DNA from: Chitinophagaceae bacterium
GTDB taxonomy: Bacteria; Bacteroidota; Bacteroidia; Chitinophagales; Chitinophagaceae
Reading direction: 5' to 3'
Assembly (NCBI GenBank): GCA_016720825.1
Contig: JADKJV010000028.1
Span: forward strand, 1-22,585
Length of the DNA: 22,585 nt
The position numbers and the translations under genes are program-made. Shown here piece by piece: positions 1 to 10,402 of the stretch; position 1 is the first letter of the stretch; every line of letters starts with the position of its first letter. Below the pieces are notes generated by a model, which was not told the origin of the DNA, did no database searches, and was given only the letters and a program-made list of their open reading frames with translations.

Positions 1-2368
<2,368 letters not shown>

Positions 2369-2472
2369 AAAAATTAGAAACTAGAATTTGTTATTATTGT
2401 AGTTGTTACCCGACCACATTTCTTCAGACCAACCATAAAAAATGGTGTGATTATTCAAAATTGTGATCGAAT

Positions 2473-2507
2473 TCCGATAAAAATCGGAAGTTAGATATTC
2501 ATCTAAC
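2473..2507 (-). other. Paired hairpins in the 23S leader
   Basis: Two inverted repeats follow each other in the precursor: CCGATTTTTATCGG (2473-2486) and a seven-pair stem GTTAGAT/ATCTAAC (2490-2507). They lie between the boxA-like motif and the mature 23S 5' end, where processing structures are expected. The rest of 2369-2520 is AT-rich spacer with no gene. Confidence 0.5.
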
Positions 2508-2520
2508 ATTTTTTTTCCAA

Positions 2521-2534
2521 TATGTCAAAGAGCT
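2521..2534 (-). promoter_or_regulatory. boxA-like antitermination motif before 23S
   Basis: The minus strand reads AGCTCTTTGACATA, close to the boxA sequence bound by NusB/NusE (S10) in E. coli (core GCTCTTTA), placed about 150 nt before 23S. The same AGnTCTT core occurs in the 16S leader (4769-4775, 4899-4905, 5011-5017), again in this spacer (2651-2659) and in the tRNA-Glu leader (15997-16003). Function is inferred from sequence and position. Confidence 0.55.
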
Positions 2535-2538
2535 AAGT

Positions 2539-2686
2539 AATGTGAAAATGTGGAAATGTGCTAATTCGAAAATTAATACACTTCCTTTCATATTACCGTG
2601 CAGATAAAATGGTTTCGAACCATTCAAGGCCTCTCAGGCATTACCTATTTAAAGAACTTATTTTCACATTTCCACATTCTCCACAC
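2539..2686. repeat. Octamer-phased inverted-arm element in the rRNA spacer
   Basis: The left arm (2541-2560) repeats TGTGRAAA at exact 8-bp steps. The right arm (2661-2686) carries the complement, TTTYCACA, at 8-9 bp steps. The arms are in opposite orientation about 100 bp apart, so the element could fold into one long imperfect hairpin. The interior (2561-2660) is unrelated to the interior of the similar element at 12941-13091. It contains two small hairpins and a boxA-like motif. Confidence 0.7.
2608..2659 (-). other. Spacer hairpins and second boxA-like motif
   Basis: In transcript order: AGTTCTTT (2651-2659 complement), hairpin GCCT-GAG-AGGC (2629-2639), then AATGG-TTCGAAA-CCATT (2608-2624). 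The last looks like a tRNA T-arm, but no acceptor, D-arm or anticodon arm can be built around it, so it is not called a tRNA. The boxA-like heptamer matches the copies in the 16S leader. Confidence 0.4.
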
Positions 2687-2699
2687 TTTCCATTTTTCC

Positions 2700-2776
2700 T
2701 GGTGGAGGATATCGGAGTCGAACCGATGACCCTCTGCGTGCAAGGCAGATGCTCTAGCCAACTGAGCTAACCCCCC
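2700..2776 (-). tRNA. tRNA-Ala (anticodon TGC)
   Basis: A full cloverleaf reads on the minus strand. The acceptor GGGGGGT pairs with ATCCTCC (two G-U pairs), the D-arm begins GCTCAG, the anticodon loop is CTTGCAC, and the T-arm is ATCGG-TTCGACT-CCGAT. The discriminator is A and the 3' CCA is encoded, unlike the neighbouring tRNA-Ile. The place between 16S and 23S is standard. Confidence 0.97.
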
Positions 2777-2784
2777 AAATAATT

Positions 2785-2847
2785 AGTCTGGAGTCTTTAG
2801 TTCATAGTCTGGAGTCAGACTCGCGACTAACGGCTATCGACTTTAAA
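2785..2847. repeat. Heptamer-phased repeat between tRNA-Ile and tRNA-Ala
   Basis: Nine consecutive 7-bp units fill the gap between the two tRNAs. The first five follow AGTCNNN or a close variant (AGTCTGG, AGTCTTT, AGTTCAT). The last four follow the opposite orientation, CTNNCGA or near it (CTCGCGA, CTAACGG, CTATCGA). It can form a degenerate hairpin in the precursor RNA. It resembles the heptads around tRNA-Glu at 16102-16135 and 16317-16344. Confidence 0.65.
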
Positions 2848-2848
2848 G

Positions 2849-2923
2849 TAGACCCGAGCAGATTTGAACTGCTGACCCCTACATTATCAGTGTAGTGCTC
2901 TAACCAGGCTGAGCTACGGATCT
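2849..2923 (-). tRNA. tRNA-Ile (anticodon GAT)
   Basis: On the minus strand the acceptor AGATCCG pairs with CGGGTCT, the D-arm begins GCTCAG, the anticodon loop is CTGATAA, and the T-arm is AGCAG-TTCAAAT-CTGCT. The discriminator A is followed by CTT, so CCA is not encoded. It lies downstream of 16S in the transcript, in the usual 16S-Ile-Ala-23S order. Confidence 0.97.
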
Positions 2924-2933
2924 GTTTGTAGCT

Positions 2934-2947
2934 CCCGTGATTACGGG
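2934..2947 (-). other. Small hairpin before tRNA-Ile
   Basis: CCCGT-AATC-ACGGG forms a five-pair hairpin with a four-base loop just upstream of tRNA-Ile in the transcript. It lies between the C-run (the complement of 2971-2992) and the tRNA and may mark a processing site. Confidence 0.4.
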
Positions 2948-2970
2948 TTCATGTTTGTAAAGACGCTCGA

Positions 2971-2992
2971 GGGGGGGGGGGGGGGGGGGGGG
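2971..2992. repeat. Run of 22 G in the 16S-tRNA-Ile spacer
   Basis: Twenty-two uninterrupted G occur on the plus strand, so the pre-rRNA would carry 22 C. A second hairpin (stem CAGAC/GTCTG, GAAA loop) lies beside it at 3004-3017. Such a run is prone to slippage and is often miscounted in sequencing, so the true length is uncertain. Confidence 0.85.
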
Positions 2993-3032
2993 TATCTCTT
3001 CGACAGACTTTCGTCTGCTCAGGATGAACAAT

Positions 3033-3054
3033 GAAAGTAGTAGGAAACAATAGC
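3033..3054 (-). other. 16S processing stem, 3' strand
   Basis: In the transcript this segment is complementary to the leader segment at 4749-4768 over about 20 positions, interrupted only by three extra bases near one end. The pairing encloses the whole 16S gene, which is the layout of the precursor stem cut by RNase III. It lies about 45 nt past the 16S 3' end. Confidence 0.7.
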
Positions 3055-3096
3055 CAGTAAGTAGTTCTGACGAATCAGAAACTTGCTAAGCTCTAA

Positions 3097-4626
<1,530 letters not shown>

Positions 4627-4748
4627 TGTAAATGAAGTTTGATACTGACAGTTAAAAAATTCTCAAGAGAAAATTAACGTGTCAAATCGAATGTATTTCG
4701 CTTGACTTACCTTTTGTTTTTTATCCAGATGGCTATCTGGATAAAATG

Positions 4749-4768
4749 CTATTGTTTCCTAACTTTCA
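4749..4768 (-). other. 16S processing stem, 5' strand
   Basis: The leader segment whose plus-strand sequence is GCTATTGTTTCCTAACTTTC is complementary to 3033-3054 in the transcript. Together they can close a stem around 16S. It directly follows the boxA-like AGATCTTTGAAAG. Confidence 0.7.
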
Positions 4769-4775
4769 AAGATCT
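4761..4775 (-). promoter_or_regulatory. boxA-like motif in the 16S leader (module 3)
   Basis: The minus strand reads AGATCTTTGAAAGTT, similar to the motif before 23S and to boxA. It lies 40 nt after the TAnnTTTG box of promoter P3 and about 145 nt before mature 16S. A hairpin with a CTCCC/GGGAG stem (4791-4812) lies between promoter and motif. Confidence 0.5.
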
Positions 4776-4814
4776 TTTGGCCTTCTCAGCCTCCCCGCTT
4801 TTTGAACGGGAGTG

Positions 4815-4844
4815 CAAAGGTAAGGGCCGTTGTATTATCAGCAA
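4815..4844 (-). promoter_or_regulatory. rRNA promoter P3 (nearest to 16S)
   Basis: The minus strand has TTG (4842-4844), a 19-nt spacer, then TACCTTTG (4815-4822), matching the Bacteroidota promoter TTG-N19/20-TAnnTTTG recognised by the primary sigma factor. An A/T-rich stretch precedes the TTG. The predicted start lies just before hairpin 4791-4812. Confidence 0.7.
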
Positions 4845-4930
4845 AATTTATTTTCATAAATCTTGAAGAAACTTACCGTGATTATCTACCTGTCTGTGAA
4901 GAACTTGATCCGCTTTTTTCAAGCGGGTTG

Positions 4931-4961
4931 CAAAGATACATCAGGAACTATTCACCACCAA
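4931..4961 (-). promoter_or_regulatory. rRNA promoter P2
   Basis: TTG (4959-4961), a 20-nt spacer and TATCTTTG (4931-4938) on the minus strand match the consensus exactly. A hairpin CCGCTT/AAGCGG (4910-4926) and the motif AGTTCTT (complement of 4899-4905) follow. This is the middle of three promoters spaced 110-116 bp apart. Confidence 0.7.
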
Positions 4962-5040
4962 TTTTTCACGCCTGATTTGTTCACATTTGTCTAACAGGTA
5001 TCAACATCTAAAGAACTAATTCCGCCATCAAAACGGGCGG

Positions 5041-5070
5041 CAAATATACGCCTGCGCAACCTAATTCCAA
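5041..5070 (-). promoter_or_regulatory. rRNA promoter P1 (farthest from 16S)
   Basis: TTG (5068-5070), a 19-nt spacer and TATATTTG (5041-5048) on the minus strand, with an A/T-rich tract just upstream. A CCGCC/GGCGG hairpin (5022-5040) starts immediately after the TATATTTG box, and AGTTCTT (complement of 5011-5017) follows. It begins about 75 bp after the truA stop. No terminator was seen between truA and it, so read-through from truA is possible. Confidence 0.7.
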
Positions 5071-5144
5071 ATAAAAATTTGTGAAAGCCAGCTAGAAATC
5101 AAGGAAATACAGTCCTGTAGCGGGTTTGAAGCGATCGCTTTTTT

Positions 5145-5905
5145 TTATGGCTTTTGCGGAAACACCACTTTTTCCAGAAATAAACCCTGCGGAGGCACCG
5201 CAAAACTGGCTCTTGTACAGTCCTTTGCCTCAATAATTGCCCGAAAATCAGCCTCAGAAAGTTTCCCGCGACCTAATTTCAGCATCGTTGCAGTCAACGC
5301 CCGCACCATTCCCGCAAAAAACGATTGGCCCGGATATGAAAAACCAGCATATTACCCTCTGTATACCACTCACTTACCTCAATCTTACACCGGAAACTCT
5401 TTACCTGGGTATTCCGTTTCGAGAATGAAGTGAAATCTTCATACTCTTTCAACACCCCTGCAGCACGCTGCATCAGCTCAATATCAAGCTTATACGGGAA
5501 ATAATAAGCCCTGTCCTTCAGGAACGGATCCTTCTCCCTGTATATATAGTACCTGTACTCCCTCGCCACCGCATCAAACCTGCAATGCGCATCCTCCTTC
5601 ACCTCCTCCATTCCCTTTACCATTATATCATCCGGTAACACCGCATTCATCTTATATAACAACGTTGGAATATCCTTCATCGAATCCCACTCCGCCACCG
5701 GCTTCTCCATATCAAAATGAAAGTAATTCTGCCTCGCATGCACACCCGCATCCGTACGCGATGAACCCGTCATACTCACCCCTAACCTGGTTACCGTAGT
5801 AAACGCATTCTCCACCTCCGCCTGTACGGTATTGGCATTACGCTGCTCCTGGAAACCACTGTATCGGGTGCCTTTGTATTGAAGTTCGAGGAAGTAGCGG
5901 GGCAT
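5145..5905 (-). pseudogene. truA: tRNA pseudouridine(38-40) synthase, frameshifted
   Basis: TruA converts U38-U40 of the tRNA anticodon stem-loop to pseudouridine. The start ATG at 5903-5905 gives MPRYFLELQYKG. The catalytic Asp is D52 in the RTDAGVHA motif (50-57). After R198 the frame is lost: as written it ends EWCGR-stop at 5294 (203 residues). Adding one base in the GGG run (complement of 5311-5313) restores GMVRALTATMLKLG, then AVPPQGLFLEKVVF, to a TAA at 5145-5147. That gives 253 residues, a normal TruA length. The truncated form lacks the C-terminal part of the catalytic domain. It may be a sequencing error or a recent mutation; the otherwise intact tail fits both. It lies just upstream of the rRNA promoters, same strand. 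Confidence 0.9.
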
Positions 5906-5910
5906 ATGCA

Positions 5911-6067
5911 GGGGTTACTGGTTACTTGTTGCTTTTATTTGCAGGTTGTTTAGCTATAGGTGGCTTGTTGGCTTTTGGCCAGTACCAAAAAACTGGAACT
6001 GGTAACTGGCTGGCAACAAATTTCTAGCTGAAAGCCAATAGCCAACAGCTAATAGCTAAAAGCCAAC
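5911..6067. repeat. Heptamer-phased inverted-arm element between truA and the DUF4476 gene
   Basis: The right arm (6026-6067) is six units in exact 7-bp phase, all fitting AGCYRAN (AGCCAAT, AGCCAAC, AGCTAAT, AGCTAAA among them). The left arm (5949-5980) is a looser complement rich in TTGGCT and TTAGCT. Between them a second motif, ACTGG/GGTAAC, repeats at 6-7 bp steps (5985-6010) and has a partner near 5914-5926. The element fills nearly all of the gap between the genes; no ORF or RNA gene is recognisable in it. Confidence 0.65.
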
Positions 6068-6070
6068 GTC

Positions 6071-7641
6071 TCACATCCTCAGCATCGCCTTAAACCGATT
6101 CACATAATACTCCTCCTTCAACTCTGCCTGCAGGGAAGGGAAATTGCCGGGATCGCTTACATATTGATAAGCCTCATCAAAGAAATGATACTTGCCTAGT
6201 TCATCCAGGAAAAGTGTACTGAGGTTTTTTATCTGAACTGTACTGAAGCATTTCGTTTTAAATGTCTTTTTTGCTTCGGAAATCATATCATCATTATTCT
6301 CCACCGCAGCCATGCGTTTACGCAATTTCAGGAAGTCTGCATCGGTGGCCTGGTCATTGCAATTTTTATTCAGCGAATACACTGCGGCATCCGGTTCTTT
6401 TGTTTTCACCGTATCTGCCTTAACTTCCGTGATCACAACACTGGTTACCACGGAATCTGTTTTAACCGGAACTACGGTTTCAGCAGGTGTAACCACATTC
6501 ACAGGCTTCTCTTCGGTCATTTGTACGGCGACAGCTGCTGTATCTTTCACAACGGCCTTTGACACACTATCAGTATTGGCTGTAAAATCAAGGAATTTCG
6601 GGGCATCCTCCACCGGCTGCTTTACCGGTTCTGTAACCAGCTTCGCCATCGGTTTGGGATTGGGTATCAACAAACGAATGGTATCAGTCAAACTATCATT
6701 GATCTGGTCAATAAATACCAAACCAAAACCTTCTGTGGTGGATGACTCAGATTGCTTTTTTACTACTGACGTTTTATAGGGCTGCTCTTCAGTTACTGTC
6801 TCGGTTGACTGCGTATTGTTTGCAGGCTCAGTAACCGCCGGCCTCTCTGCTACTACAATGGAAGTATCAACCAGCACCTGTTCTGTTTTAACGACGGGTT
6901 TTTCTTCTGTAACGGGTTCCGTTTTGGGTTTTACCACGGCAACGGCCACCGAGTCGGGTTTGGCTTCTGAAACAGGTTCAGTTTTTACCACCAGTTTGGT
7001 ATCCTCCACCGGTTTCAGAACAGGTTCTGTTTTGGCTACCACTGTATCCTTCATCAATACGGGCTCTTTTTTCACAGCAGTTGTTTGCCAATTATCTTCA
7101 GTTTTATTGTTTTTGTTTCAACAATTACAGACGGTTCAGTCACTTTAGGCGCCACAGGTTTTTCTTCTTTCACTGCCACTACTTCCGGTTCCGGCTTTTC
7201 CAACAAACTGGGATCATCAGATACTTTGGCCAGGATCCTGGTAAATGCCGTAGCACCGGAATCAATATTTCGGGGCTTTTTCTCAAGGATTGCCCCCCCA
7301 CCCGTATTCATGATAATAGCCAGCGTCTGCAAATCAAACAAGCCCCAGCCCTTTGCACCGAAGTCTTTCAATACATAGCCATGATCCTTTTGCCCGATAG
7401 CCAGCGTAAAGGGCTGCTCGGGGAATTTATTCTGCGGGAAACCAATCGTAAAATTATAGGTGCTGTCAACCAGCCTGGGTAAAATGAGGTAGCCTGCAGC
7501 GTTTGAAGACATCACCTTATTATCCATTCGCAGGAAAAAGGCCTGGTTACCTTCTGTCTGGAAGTATAAATAATAGAGTTTCTGGGAAAAAATGGGGGTT
7601 GTACAGGTTCCTAACAGGAAAAGGAGCAGGAATTTCTTCAT
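6071..7641 (-). pseudogene. Secreted DUF4476-type protein with KTEPV repeats, frameshifted
   Basis: Two overlapping frames (N-terminal 7641 to 7072, C-terminal 7075 to 6071) make one protein when one A is added to the AAAA run complementary to 7102-7105. The join then reads VETKTIK-TEDNWQTTAV and the product is 523 residues. Residues 1-20 (MKKFLLLFLLGTCTTPIFSQ) are a signal peptide. About 21-150 is a predicted globular part. About 150-400 is low-complexity and rich in P, E, V, T and K, with KTEPV recurring at least four times. The last ~100 residues (from NKNCNDQATDADFLKL) resemble DUF4476, found in secreted Bacteroidota proteins; function unknown. The start at 7641 is chosen because the upstream in-frame Met at 7716 would bury the signal peptide. 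Whether the shift is real or a sequencing error is undecided. Confidence 0.75.
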
Positions 7642-7744
7642 ATCCGGCTGGGGTTTCCGTAAAATTAGTCCAAATAATGCTAAAACTGCCGTTAAAACAG
7701 TAACCTTCCATCCCAATTCCCCGTCTAGGCATACTCGCTAACCT

Positions 7745-7752
7745 TATTTTTG
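7745..7752 (+). promoter_or_regulatory. Probable -7 box of the M1 aminopeptidase gene
   Basis: TATTTTTG matches TAnnTTTG and lies 19 bp before the ATG at 7772, giving a very short leader. No TTG is present at the expected spacing upstream, so the call rests on the -7 box and position only. Confidence 0.4.
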
Positions 7753-7771
7753 CCACAAATCAAAAAACAGT

Positions 7772-10345
7772 ATGAAGAAATGGATCATGGCCGCAGGTAT
7801 GATGATTGCCATCCTGCCCCTGCAGGCACAAATCAAACCAGCCGCAGACACAAGCTGGAAAAAAGAATACCGCGAATCTTACCCAAGGATTAATGACCTG
7901 GTACATACCAGGCTTGACGTGAATTTCAATTACGATAAATCACAAATGAACGGGAAAGCATGGATAACCCTCCACCCGCATTTTTATGCTACCGACAGTC
8001 TCCTGCTCGATGCCAAAGGCATGGACATCCAGAAAGTAGCCATCGTAAACGGCGCTTCCCAGAAGGATCTCAAATACACCTACGACAACTGGCAGATCCG
8101 GATCACCCTCGACAAAAAATACAAATACACCGAAAACTATACGGTGTTTATCCAGTACACGGCTAAACCCAATGAAGTAAAAGTAAAAGGCAGTGCTGCT
8201 ATTAATGATGCCAAAGGCCTGTATTTTATCAATCCAAAAGGTGAAGATAAAACCAAACCAACGCAGATCTGGACACAGGGTGAAACGGAAGCGACTTCTG
8301 TATGGTGCCCCACCATTGACAAGCCCAACCAGAAAACAACCAATGAAATTGCGATGACGGTGCCCGCGAAATACGTTACGCTCTCCAATGGTAAACTGGT
8401 GAGCCAGAAAAAAAATGCGGATGGTACCCGTACTGATTCATGGAAAATGGATTTGCCCCATGCGCCCTATCTTTTCTTTATGGGCGTAGGTGATTATGCC
8501 GTGATCAAAGACAGCTGGAAAGGAAAAGAAGTAAGCTATTATGTAGACAAAGAATATGCACCGGTAGCCCGCAAGATTTTCGGACTCACTCCGGAAATGA
8601 TCGGTTTCTATTCCAAAATCACCGGTGTGGATTTCCCCTGGGTGAAATATGCACAGATTACCGGACATGATTATGTTAGCGGTGCGATGGAAAACACCAC
8701 CGCCACCCTGCATTCTGATGCCGCACAACAGGACGCCCGCGAACTGGTGGATGGCAATAGCTGGGAACTGGTGGTAGCCCATGAATTGTTTCACCAGTGG
8801 TTTGGTGATTATGTAACCACTGAAAGCTGGAGCAATATCACACTCAACGAATCATTCGCCAACTACAGCGAAACACTGTGGAATGAATATAAATACGGGA
8901 AAGATGCCGGCGATCACCAGAATTATGTGGATATGCAGGGTTATCTCGGCAGCGGCAGTGCCAAAAAAGACCTCGTTCGTTTTTATTATGCCGATAAAGA
9001 AGACCTCTTTGATGCCGTGAGTTATAATAAAGGAGGCCGCGTCCTGCACATGCTGCGCAATTATATAGGCGATTCTGCATTCTTCAAAGCACTGAACATT
9101 TACCTCACTACCAACAAATTCAAATCAGCCGAAGCACAACAGCTGCGTCTTGCCTTTGAAGAAGTAACCGGCCGCGACCTGAACTGGTACTGGAACCAAT
9201 GGTATTATGGTGCCGGCAACCCCGCGCTGGATATCAATTACAGTTATGATGATGCGGCTAAGAAAGTACGCGTAATTGTTAACCAGACACAAACCGGCGA
9301 TAAAATCTTCAGACTCCCTGTAAACATTGATGTATACCATGGTGCTGAAAAATCACGCACAATGGTTTGGGCAAAAAGCAAATCAGATACATTCTATATT
9401 GATGATAACCGCAAACCGGATCTCGTGAATTTTGATGGTGACAAAGTGTTACTCTGCACCAAAAAAGAAAACAAGACCCTTGCTGAGTACATTCATCAGT
9501 ATAAATATGCAGGCAGTTACCTCGACCGCCGTGAAGCCATAGACTTCGCTGCAAAAAACCAAAGTGATCCTGCAGCCGTTGCCCTGTTAAAAGATGCGCT
9601 GAAAGACCGTTATGAAGTGCTGCGTAATTATACAGTCAACAAACTGGACCTGAAGAAGGATGATGTAAAAAAACAAACCCTGCCCGTGCTGGTTGACCTC
9701 GCGAAGAACGATCCTAACCGTCCGGTGAAAGCCAGTGCACTTTCTAAACTCAGCGACCAGAATGACCCGGCTTACCTGCCGATCTTCAAAGCAGCGATCA
9801 ATGATTCTTCTTACAGTGTTTCCGGTTTTGCGCTGGAAGGATTAGCAGGTGTTGACAGCCTTGCCGGTTTACAGGAAGCCAAAAAACTGGCCACCAGCAA
9901 ACCCAAAGGCAAGCTGAGTGATGCCATTACCGGCATCCTGATTAATTCAGGTGATGAAACTGCAGCCACTATGATTCTGGAGAATTTTGAAAACATGCCT
10001 TTATCACAGGCGAAATTCCAGATGGTTCAATCCATCGGTGATTTCCTGGGCAAGAGCAGCAATATGGAGATTGTTAAACGCGGTATTGATGATATCGTTG
10101 CTTTCCGCGATGCGATTCCTGAAGCTTTCCGCGACCAGACCAATCCTTTTATCAATGGGATGGTGCTGAAAGGTATTTTGAATAAGAAGATTAAGCAGGG
10201 GTTGAAAGAGCAGGCGGATTATATAAATAGTAAGCTGCCAGCAGAAGATAAAAAAAGGATTTTAAGTAGCGCTTTTTTTACCACAAGGAACACGAAGAAA
10301 TACCCGCCTTCGCTTTGCTACGGCGGGCACGGCAAAGGCCACTAA
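7772..10345 (+). CDS. M1 family zinc aminopeptidase, periplasmic
   Basis: An 857-residue zinc metallopeptidase that removes N-terminal residues from peptides. MKKWIMAAGMMIAILPLQAQ is a signal peptide, so it acts in the periplasm or envelope. Order of parts: N-terminal beta domain (about 25-240), catalytic domain with the substrate-binding GAMEN motif at 304-308, HELFH at 337-341 and the third zinc ligand E360 in NESFAN (HExxH-x18-E). Y418 in SYNKGG fits the catalytic Tyr. A helical-repeat C-terminal region runs from about 585 to 840. The last ~20 codons (TTRNTKKYPPSLCYGGHGKGH) are encoded by an intergenic repeat starting at about 10280. The native protein probably ended near PAEDKK, so the tail looks acquired. 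It is convergent with the TPM operon and divergent from the DUF4476 gene. Confidence 0.95.
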   Translation: MKKWIMAAGMMIAILPLQAQIKPAADTSWKKEYRESYPRINDLVHTRLDVNFNYDKSQMNGKAWITLHPHFYATDSLLLDAKGMDIQKVAIVNGASQKDLKYTYDNWQIRITLDKKYKYTENYTVFIQYTAKPNEVKVKGSAAINDAKGLYFINPKGEDKTKPTQIWTQGETEATSVWCPTIDKPNQKTTNEIAMTVPAKYVTLSNGKLVSQKKNADGTRTDSWKMDLPHAPYLFFMGVGDYAVIKDSWKGKEVSYYVDKEYAPVARKIFGLTPEMIGFYSKITGVDFPWVKYAQITGHDYVSGAMENTTATLHSDAAQQDARELVDGNSWELVVAHELFHQWFGDYVTTESWSNITLNESFANYSETLWNEYKYGKDAGDHQNYVDMQGYLGSGSAKKDLVRFYYADKEDLFDAVSYNKGGRVLHMLRNYIGDSAFFKALNIYLTTNKFKSAEAQQLRLAFEEVTGRDLNWYWNQWYYGAGNPALDINYSYDDAAKKVRVIVNQTQTGDKIFRLPVNIDVYHGAEKSRTMVWAKSKSDTFYIDDNRKPDLVNFDGDKVLLCTKKENKTLAEYIHQYKYAGSYLDRREAIDFAAKNQSDPAAVALLKDALKDRYEVLRNYTVNKLDLKKDDVKKQTLPVLVDLAKNDPNRPVKASALSKLSDQNDPAYLPIFKAAINDSSYSVSGFALEGLAGVDSLAGLQEAKKLATSKPKGKLSDAITGILINSGDETAATMILENFENMPLSQAKFQMVQSIGDFLGKSSNMEIVKRGIDDIVAFRDAIPEAFRDQTNPFINGMVLKGILNKKIKQGLKEQADYINSKLPAEDKKRILSSAFFTTRNTKKYPPSLCYGGHGKGH

Positions 10346-10395
10346 GTAAAAATCTTAGTGGCCTTTGTTGTATTTCTTTGTGAACTTAGTGGTTA
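10280..10395. repeat. Nonamer-type (CTTnGTGnn) inverted-arm element over the 3' end of the aminopeptidase gene
   Basis: The right arm (10354-10395) repeats CTTAGTGGC, CTTTGTTGT, CTTTGTGAA and CTTAGTGG at about 9-12 bp steps and ends GGTTAAG. The left arm begins TACCACAAGGAACAC. The inside holds a CCCGCC/GGCGGG hairpin (10303-10327) similar to one at 16135-16157. It is related to the element at 14698-14787, which shares the CCACAAGG...GTGGTTAAG ends. The aminopeptidase stop codon lies within it. Confidence 0.75.
10333..10370 (+). terminator. Stem-loop at the aminopeptidase stop codon
   Basis: A perfect 14-pair stem (10333-10346 with 10354-10367) encloses the loop TAAAAAT. The stop codon TAA is in the left strand of the stem. 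The sequence after it is T-rich but not a clean T run. The site is between two convergent genes, so it may end transcription from one or both sides. It is part of the repeat element. Confidence 0.45.
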
Positions 10396-10402
10396 AGTGT
10401 AT

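Noticed and set aside
2590..2660. Possible extra tRNA in the spacer (T-arm-like AATGG-TTCGAAA-CCATT)
   Set aside because: No acceptor stem, D-arm or anticodon arm can be placed around it, so it is only a hairpin.
5128..5148. AAGCGATCGCTT followed by T8 as a terminator
   Set aside because: The T run is on the plus strand, where no gene precedes it. For truA on the minus strand the T run is on the wrong side, and the palindrome has no loop.
6312..7148. Plus-strand open frames rich in Ser, Thr and Val
   Set aside because: They are the mirror of the KTEPV repeat region of the minus-strand DUF4476 gene.
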